Positions 58,756 to 64,000 of a stretch of 64,000 nt of DNA are shown here, one piece after another. The position numbers and the translations under genes were made by a program. The stretch comes from Solimonas thermocellulolyticum (GTDB lineage Bacteria > Pseudomonadota > Gammaproteobacteria > Nevskiales > Nevskiaceae), in the NCBI RefSeq assembly GCF_040327995.1, contig NZ_JBEPIJ010000009.1, forward strand, positions 72,692 to 136,691, in the 5' to 3' direction. The notes under the pieces were generated by a model that was not told the origin of the DNA, did no database searches, and saw nothing but the letters and a program-made list of their open reading frames with translations. How positions within the stretch are numbered: the stretch's first letter is position 1; each line of letters starts with the position of its first letter.

Positions 58756-60110
58756 AGCGCGTCCTGATCGTCGACGACGACCGCGAGTTCCGCGCGGGCC
58801 TCGCCGAGACGCTACAGGACCTCGGCTACCAGCCGCTCGAGGCCGGCGGTGCGGCGTCCGTTCCGTCGATGATCGAGCAGGGCGTGGACGCGATGATTCT
58901 GGATCTGCGCCTGCCGGGCACCGATGGCTTGAGCCTGCTCGAGACGCTGCGCGAGCATCCGCGCGGCCAGCGACTGCCGGTGATCGTGCTGACCGCGTTC
59001 GCCGACGCCGACAACACGATCCGCGCCATGCGCCTGGGCGCGATCGATCACCTGACCAAGCCGGTCGGGCGCGCGGATCTGGCCCGCGTGCTGGCGAACG
59101 CATTCGCCGATGGGGGCGGGGCTGAACCCTCGACGGCTGCGCCTGTGGCACCGGACGCCTTCATCGGCGACTCACCGGCGATGCGCGAGCTGCACAAGCA
59201 GATCGGGCTCGCCGCCGCCAGTGACGCCACCGTGCTGATTCTTGGCGAGACCGGATCCGGCAAGGAGTGCGTCGCTCGCCTCGTGCATCGGCACAGCGCG
59301 CGCGCCGACGGCCCCTTCGTCGCGCTCAACTGTGCCGCAATTCCTGCCGAACTGCTCGAAGCCGAGCTGTTCGGTCACAAGCGCGGCGCGTTCACCGGGG
59401 CGCAATCGGATCGCGTCGGACTGGTGCGCACCGCAGATGGCGGCACGCTGTTTCTGGATGAGATCGGCGACATGCCGCTGCCGATGCAGGCCAAGCTGTT
59501 GCGCGTGCTGGAGACGCGCCAGATCACGCCGCTCGGCGAGACCCGCGCGCTGCCGGTCGATGTGCGCGTCATCGCCGCAACGCACCATGCACTGGACCAG
59601 CACGTCCAGGCAGGTCGTTTCCGGCAGGACCTGTATTTCCGGCTCAACGTCGTGACGCTGCAGGTGCCGCCGCTGCGCGCGCGGCCGGAGGACATCGTGC
59701 CGCTGGCGGAGCACTTCCTGCGTCTGTTCCGGCCAACGTCGCCGCGCCTACTGAGCGCCGGCGCCAAGACCCGGCTGCAGGCGCACGACTGGCCGGGCAA
59801 CGTCCGCGAACTCCGCAACGCGATGGAACGGCTCAGCGTGGTCTTTCGCGGAAGGCAGATCCAGGCCGAGGATCTGGACTTTCTCTGCGAGGGCGCGGCG
59901 GCAACGCCGGCCCGGCATCTCCAGGCCCTGCTCGATGGCGAGCTGCCGGCCGCGATCGCCGCGATCGAGCGCGAGATGGTCGAACGCGCGCTGACGGCCT
60001 GCGGCGGCAACCGCGCCGCGGCCGCAAGACGCCTCGGCATCCACCGTCAGCAGCTGTACAAGCTGATGCAACGGCATCGACTATACGGCACGGATGACAC
60101 AGAGACTTGA
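58752..60110 (+). CDS. Sigma54-dependent NtrC-family response regulator
   Basis: 452 aa. Receiver: LIVDDDREF pocket, phospho-acceptor Asp51 (AMILDLRLPG). AAA+ domain: Walker A VLILGETGSGKECVARL, GAFTGA loop in GHKRGAFTGAQSDRVGLV, Walker B GGTLFLDEIGDM, arginine finger region FRQDLYFRLNV. The C-terminal Fis-type HTH is NRAAAARRLGIHRQQLYKLM. It drives sigma54 promoters once phosphorylated by the adjacent kinase. The sigma54 promoter at 53311 begins the same operon, so positive autoregulation is predicted. Confidence 0.95.
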   Translation: MKRVLIVDDDREFRAGLAETLQDLGYQPLEAGGAASVPSMIEQGVDAMILDLRLPGTDGLSLLETLREHPRGQRLPVIVLTAFADADNTIRAMRLGAIDHLTKPVGRADLARVLANAFADGGGAEPSTAAPVAPDAFIGDSPAMRELHKQIGLAAASDATVLILGETGSGKECVARLVHRHSARADGPFVALNCAAIPAELLEAELFGHKRGAFTGAQSDRVGLVRTADGGTLFLDEIGDMPLPMQAKLLRVLETRQITPLGETRALPVDVRVIAATHHALDQHVQAGRFRQDLYFRLNVVTLQVPPLRARPEDIVPLAEHFLRLFRPTSPRLLSAGAKTRLQAHDWPGNVRELRNAMERLSVVFRGRQIQAEDLDFLCEGAAATPARHLQALLDGELPAAIAAIEREMVERALTACGGNRAAAARRLGIHRQQLYKLMQRHRLYGTDDTET

Positions 60111-60121
60111 AGCTCCGACGT

Positions 60122-60145
60122 CCGCCCGCTTTGAGTAGCGGTCGG
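60122..60145 (+). terminator. Imperfect hairpin after the response regulator
   Basis: CCGCCCGCT-TTGAGT-AGCGGTCGG pairs 8 of 9 positions directly after the stop of the regulator. No clear T-run follows. It marks the end of the GC-rich core region before the IS relic. Confidence 0.35.
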
Positions 60146-60198
60146 GTCCAGAGCCCGGGGTTAGGTCAGCCGACATCAGCTAACCGTTTTGCTTAGGC

Positions 60199-60907
60199 GC
60201 CCTGCGCGTCAAGATCCGGGACGAAGGCATTGTCCGCAACAAGGCCGTGTACCTGGCCATCGGCATGCGCTGCGACGGCCGCAAGGCGATCCTGGGGCTG
60301 TCGATCGAGCAGACCGAGGGCGCGAAGTTCTGGCTGCGGGTGATGACCGAGCTCAAGACCCGCGGCGTCAACGACATCCTGATCGCCGTGGTCGACGGCC
60401 TGAAGGGCTTCCCGGAGGCGATCATGGCGGTGTTCCCGCAGACCGTCGTGCAGACCTGCATCGTCCACCTGATCCGCTACTCGATGCAGCTCGCGTCCTG
60501 GAAGGCGCGCAAGGCCATCGCCGCCAGGCTCAAGCCCGTCTATCGGGCGGTCGATGCGGACGCCGCCAGCGCCGCGCTGGACGCCTTCGACGAGGGCCCC
60601 TGGGGCCGCAAGTACCCGGCGATCGCGCAGAGCTGGCGGCGCAACTGGGCGAGCTCATCCCGTTCTTTGCGTTCAGTCCCGACATCCGCCGCGTGATCTA
60701 AACGACCAACGCGATCGAAAGCCTGAACAGCGAAGTGCGCAAGGCGATCCGCAACAAGGGGCACTTCCCCAACGACGAGGCGGCAACCCAGCTCATCTGG
60801 CTGGCCCTGCAGAACATCTCGGCAAAGTAGGCCCACCGATCTACGGTCATGCTGCCAGGGCGCAGCTGGCCATCCAGTTCGAAGAACGGTTCGTCATCGA
60901 CAACTGA
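60199..60907 (+). pseudogene. Decayed IS256-family transposase, 5' truncated
   Basis: The readable protein begins inside the catalytic domain (ALRVKIRDEGIVRNKAVYLA), continues LSIEQTEGAKFWLRVMTELK and VDGLKGFPEAIMAVFPQTVV, typical of IS256 mutator-type transposases, and ends near LAIQFEERFVIDN. The N-terminal half is missing. A 1-base deletion near 60650 breaks the frame (GCGAGCTC for GCNGAGCTC), TAA at 60699-60701 replaces a Tyr codon in RRVI-TTNAIESLN, and TAG at 60828-60830 plus a further shift near 60830 finish the decay. Not functional. Confidence 0.9.
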
Positions 60908-60917
60908 TCAACCAACC

Positions 60918-60948
60918 GGCTCACACACGAAATTTCTGACGGACTCCT
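60918..60948 (+). mobile_element. Probable right end of the IS256-family relic
   Basis: GGCTCACACACGAAATTTCT and the following GACGGACTCC lie ten bases after the last transposase stop. Right ends of IS256-family elements commonly carry ACACAAAATTTCTGACxx-type terminal repeats, so this is the likely terminal inverted repeat. The matching left end is not found, in line with the 5' truncation. Confidence 0.5.
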
Positions 60949-61026
60949 TCAGGACGCCAAGTAACCACCGCGCAGCGCACGCACAATGGCCCACCACCCC
61001 GCGTGGCGTCGCGCCCCGCACAAAGC

Positions 61027-61054
61027 AAAACGCCCAACCGAAAGAGGTTGGGCG
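61027..61054 (-). terminator. Rho-independent terminator on the minus strand
   Basis: CGCCCAACC-TCTTTC-GGTTGGGCG, a perfect 9 bp stem with a 6-base loop, followed by TTTT when read on the minus strand. No minus-strand gene remains upstream of it in the window, except a tRNA-end-like stretch (61060-61095), so it appears to be left over from a displaced gene. Confidence 0.75.
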
Positions 61055-61250
61055 TGGAATGGTGGTGGCGGAACACGGAACCGAACCCGCGCTCCATACC
61101 CGAGCTAGATAGTAACGCCTTGGCCTTGAGGGCGTGGATTCAACGATTTGGCCATTCTTTTCTTCGCCCAGCCTCTGGTCTAGTTCGCCGTCATATGGGA
61201 ACATCGGCAACTCTTGGCAATCCCTACTCATCAACGGCAAAGGCGAGACG
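61055..61250. other. Intergenic border with tRNA-end-like stretch
   Basis: This 196 bp holds no gene that I can support. On the minus strand 61060-61095 reads CGCGGGTTCGGTTCCGTGTT then CCGCCACCACCA, resembling a tRNA T-arm and CCA end placed just before the terminator. The pairing is imperfect (8-base loop), so it is at best a degraded tRNA 3' end or an attachment site. An ACGCC...GGCGT hairpin lies near 61113-61133. The HTH gene begins at 61251. Confidence 0.35.
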
Positions 61251-61454
61251 ATGGCAGACCCGGAAGGTGAAATCCTGACCCTGGACGAGGTGGCCGCCTA
61301 CTTGAAGGCTGGCAAGCGCACCGTCTACCGCCTCGCGGCCGAAGGCAAGCTTCCCGCTTTCAAGCTGGGCGGCACGTGGCGCTTCCGCCGCAGCGACCTG
61401 GATGAGTGGATTGCCGCCAATCTGACCAACAAGAATTCGGGGGCAAGCAACTGA
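61251..61454 (+). CDS. Excisionase-like helix-turn-helix protein
   Basis: 67 aa. The whole protein is an HTH_17/MerR-type winged helix: EILTLDEVAAYLKAGKRTVY and RLAAEGKLPAFKLGGTWRFR are the exact excisionase-family signature, ending RRSDLDEWIAANL. It overlaps the helicase gene by one base (TGATG). Genes of this type open defence or restriction islands, where they probably regulate the operon; recombination directionality is the other possibility. I start at the ATG at 61251; upstream in-frame codons lie in the border region. Confidence 0.85.
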   Translation: MADPEGEILTLDEVAAYLKAGKRTVYRLAAEGKLPAFKLGGTWRFRRSDLDEWIAANLTNKNSGASN

Positions 61455-63931
61455 TGGAACTGATCGACAACATCAGCCGGTTGCTTGGCGACGATCTCAA
61501 GAAGACCCTCCAGCCAGGCGCGCGCCTGAAGGTCGCGGCCTCATGCTTTTCGATGTACGCCTACGAGGCGCTGAAAGCCGAGCTGGAAAAGATCGACGAG
61601 CTGAACTTCATCTTCACCTCGCCCACCTTTGTTGCTAACGAGGTCACCGACAAGATTCGCAAAGAGCGAAAGGAATTCCACATTCCCAAGCTCGACCGGG
61701 AGCGCAGCCTCTACGGCAGCGAGTTTGAAATCCAGCTGCGCAACAAGCTCACCCAGCGGGCGGTGGCCAAGGAGTGCGCCGAGTGGATACGGCGCAAGGC
61801 CAAATTCAAGAGCAACCGCACCAAAGCGCCGATGCAGCAGTTCGCCTGCGTCCAGGCTGGCAGCACCGGCACGGCTTACATGCCCCTGCACGGGTTCACC
61901 GCTGTCGATCTCGGGTACCAACAAGGCAACGCGGTTTCCAACCTCGTCAACAAGATGGACGAGGCGCCCTTTGCTGCCACATACCTGAGCCTGTTCGATC
62001 AGATCTGGAATGACCCCGAAAAGCTCGAGGACGTGACAGCGCAGATTTGCGAGCACATCGCCTCGGTCTACCAAGAGAACTCACCCGAGAGCATCTACTT
62101 CCTGATGCTCTACAACATCTTCAACGAGTTCCTCGACGACATCGACGAAGACGTCCTGCCCAACGACCGCACGGGCTACCAGGACACCCTGATCTGGAAC
62201 AAGCTCTTTAACTACCAGAAGGACGCTGCCACCGGGATCATCAACAAGCTGGAAACCTACAGCGGCTGCATCCTTGCCGACAGCGTCGGCTTGGGCAAGA
62301 CCTTCACCGCACTGGCAGTCATCAAGTATTACGAGCTGCGCAACCGGTCAGTGCTGGTGCTCTGCCCCAAGAAGCTGGCGGATAACTGGCTGAACTACAA
62401 CCGCAACCTCAAGACCAACATCTTCGCCCGCGACCGGTTTAACTACGACGTCCTCTGCCACACGGATCTGTCCCGCACCAGCGGCGAGTCCTTCGGTACG
62501 CCGCTGAACCGCATCAACTGGGGCAACTACGACCTCGTCGTCATCGATGAGTCGCACAACTTCCGCAACAACGACGCCTACAAGGATAAGGAAACCCGCT
62601 ACCAGAAGCTGATGCGCAAGGTGATCCAGGAAGGGGTGAAGACCAAGGTGCTGATGTTGTCGGCCACGCCAGTCAACAACCGCTTTACCGACTTGCGCAA
62701 CCAACTGGCCCTGGCCTACGAAGGCGACTCCGAAAACCTCTCAAAAAAGCTGCGCACGGGCAGAAGCGTTGAAGAAATTTTCCGGAGCGCACAAGCAGCC
62801 TTCAATGCGTGGTCGAAGCTCCCCCCGCAAGAACGTACCGCGCGTGCGATCCTCGACTCACTGGATTTCGACTTCTTCGAGCTGCTCGACAGCGTCACCA
62901 TCGCACGCTCGCGTAAGCACATCCAAACTTTCTACGACACTAAAGACATCGGTCAATTTCCGGAGCGTCGCAAACCGCTGTCGTTTCACTGCCCGTTGAC
63001 CGAGCGGTCGGACGTGTTGGGCTTCAATGACATTTTCGAGCAACTCTCGCTGCTCAAGCTGGCCGTGTATGCGCCCATCAGCTACATCCTGCCCAGCCGT
63101 CTGAAGAAGTACGAGGAGATCTACGACACCAAGGTCGGCGGCAAGGGCACGCTGCGCCAAGCCGACCGCGAAAAGAGCCTGCAAGCCCTGATGACGGTCA
63201 ACCTGCTCAAACGGCTTGAAAGTTCGGTGCAGTCGTTCCGGCTCACCCTGCAATCGCTGCGGGCCAACATTGATGCCACTCTCGTCAAGATCGCCGCGTT
63301 CAATCAATCCGGCGGCGCGGTCACGGTCGGCGACCTCACGGAAGTGCTGGAAGGGCTGGAAGCGGAAGACGATGAGCTGCCCATGCCCGGCGACGAAGGC
63401 GGCGAGATCGGCGGCAAGATCAAGATCAGCCTCGCCGACATGGACCTGCCATCCTGGGAACATGAACTCAAGGCTGACTTGCACATCATCGATGCCTTGC
63501 TCGCTTCGATGAACAAGATCACGCCGCAAGACGATGCCAAGCTGCAGCACCTCAAGGCGCACGTACTCGACAAGATTGCAAACCCGATCAACCCCGGCAA
63601 CAGGAAGGTGCTGATCTTCACAGCCTTTGCCGACACCGCCGATTACCTGTACGCCAACCTTGCGCCGGAGCTACTGGCCATGCACGGCATCCACACCGCC
63701 AAGGTCACAGGCAAGGGGGCGCCGCAGTCCACCATCAAGAGCAAAACTCAGAAGCGCAGCTATGACTTCCAGGAGCTGCTCACCCTGTTCTCGCCCCGCT
63801 CCAAAGAGAAGGTGGTGGTATTGCCGGACGATCCGCACGAGGTGGATCTTCTGATCGGCACCGATTGCATCTCCGAACGTAAGCTTCCCCGTCAAGGCGA
63901 CAGTTCAAAAGTAGAGTTCCTGGCGGCTTGA
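61454..63931 (+). pseudogene. PLD-like/SNF2 helicase truncated by IS insertion
   Basis: Native sequence runs from 61454 to about 63877, then enters an IS. The N-terminal about 220 residues resemble a PLD-like domain (LKVAASCFSMYAYEALKAEL; TAVDLGYQQGNAVSNLVNKM) without an obvious HKD motif. The SNF2 part has Walker A CILADSVGLGKTFTALAV, Walker B LVVIDESHNFRN, motif III VLMLSATPVNN, motif IV RKVLIFTAFADTADYL and motif V DLLIGTDCISE. Motif VI and the C-terminus are missing: after ISE the frame reads 17 codons of unrelated sequence. AT content is visibly higher than in the core genome, suggesting transfer. Confidence 0.85.
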
Positions 63932-64000
63932 GAATACTCGACTGGCGTCATGTCGCCGAGCGAGTCATGGGGTCGGTCTTCGTTGTATTCGAGCATCCAC
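63892..64000 (-). mobile_element. IS3-family transposase OrfB, 3' end
   Basis: The minus strand encodes a C-terminal fragment of an integrase-type transposase: WMLEYNEDRPHDSLGDMTPV then EYSQAARNSTFELSP and stop (63892-63894). The NEDRPHxSLG(D/Y)xTP pattern is the conserved end of IS3-family OrfB. The gene continues beyond the window. Its end lies 14 bases from the last native helicase codon, so the element is inserted in the helicase gene around 63878. Confidence 0.88.

Noticed and set aside
61060..61133. Complete tRNA gene on the minus strand
   Set aside because: The 3' end resembles a tRNA, but the T-arm pairing needs an 8-base loop and no acceptor or anticodon stem of normal geometry can be drawn.

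Overview
The window is about 64 kb of high-GC DNA from a gammaproteobacterium. The evidence is gene order. rpsB-tsf-pyrH-frr-uppS-cdsA-dxr-rseP-bamA-skp-lpxD-fabZ-lpxA-lpxB-rnhB-dnaE-accA-tilS-pyrG-kdsA-eno-ftsB-ispD-ispF and surE-pcm-yqaA-nlpD form the classic gammaproteobacterial envelope and housekeeping super-cluster. The yqaA gene between pcm and nlpD, and dapD/dapE after glnD, resemble Xanthomonadales-type genomes, but the exact lineage cannot be fixed from sequence alone.

Regions. (1) 1-30283, almost all minus strand: a partial alanine-type aminotransferase, nlpD-yqaA-pcm-surE, a plus-strand Smr gene, a TetR gene, then the long cluster ispF to rpsB. Many gene pairs overlap by 4 bp (ATGA or GTGA), suggesting coupled translation. 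Together these genes make lipid A, phospholipid and isoprenoid precursors, undecaprenyl carrier and outer-membrane assembly machinery, plus DNA polymerase III alpha, CTP synthase, enolase and translation factors. (2) 30472-36992, plus strand: map-glnD, then dapD-dapE and an alpha/beta hydrolase. (3) 37052-38405: class I fructose-bisphosphate aldolase (minus) and tRNA-Ser(UGA). (4) 38490-46341: an RND efflux pump, the phage-shock regulon (pspF divergent from a small secreted protein, pspA, pspB, pspC) with a complete sigma54 control region, then TetR and a membrane-fusion lipoprotein. (5) 46573-53072: PepSY-like protein, a PhoP/PhoQ-like two-component system, orn, and a reverse-transsulfuration pair (cystathionine beta-synthase and a gamma-synthase/lyase) flanking a HAD phosphatase. 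(6) 53283-60110: a second sigma54-type promoter with an IHF site, followed by a compact operon for an outer-membrane barrel, a repeated small periplasmic protein, an ion permease, a small membrane protein and an MFS carrier. It ends in a sensor kinase and a sigma54-activating response regulator. (7) 60199-64000: a visibly AT-richer accessory segment with a decayed IS256 transposase, a possible tRNA-end/terminator remnant, an excisionase-like HTH protein and a PLD-like/SNF2 helicase cut off by an IS3-family element at the window edge.

The most interesting unit is region 6. It looks like a self-contained envelope sensing/transport module that carries its own sigma54 activator, and its promoter layout closely resembles that of the psp operon 10 kb away. 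Region 7 looks like the left part of a defence or restriction island disrupted by transposition.
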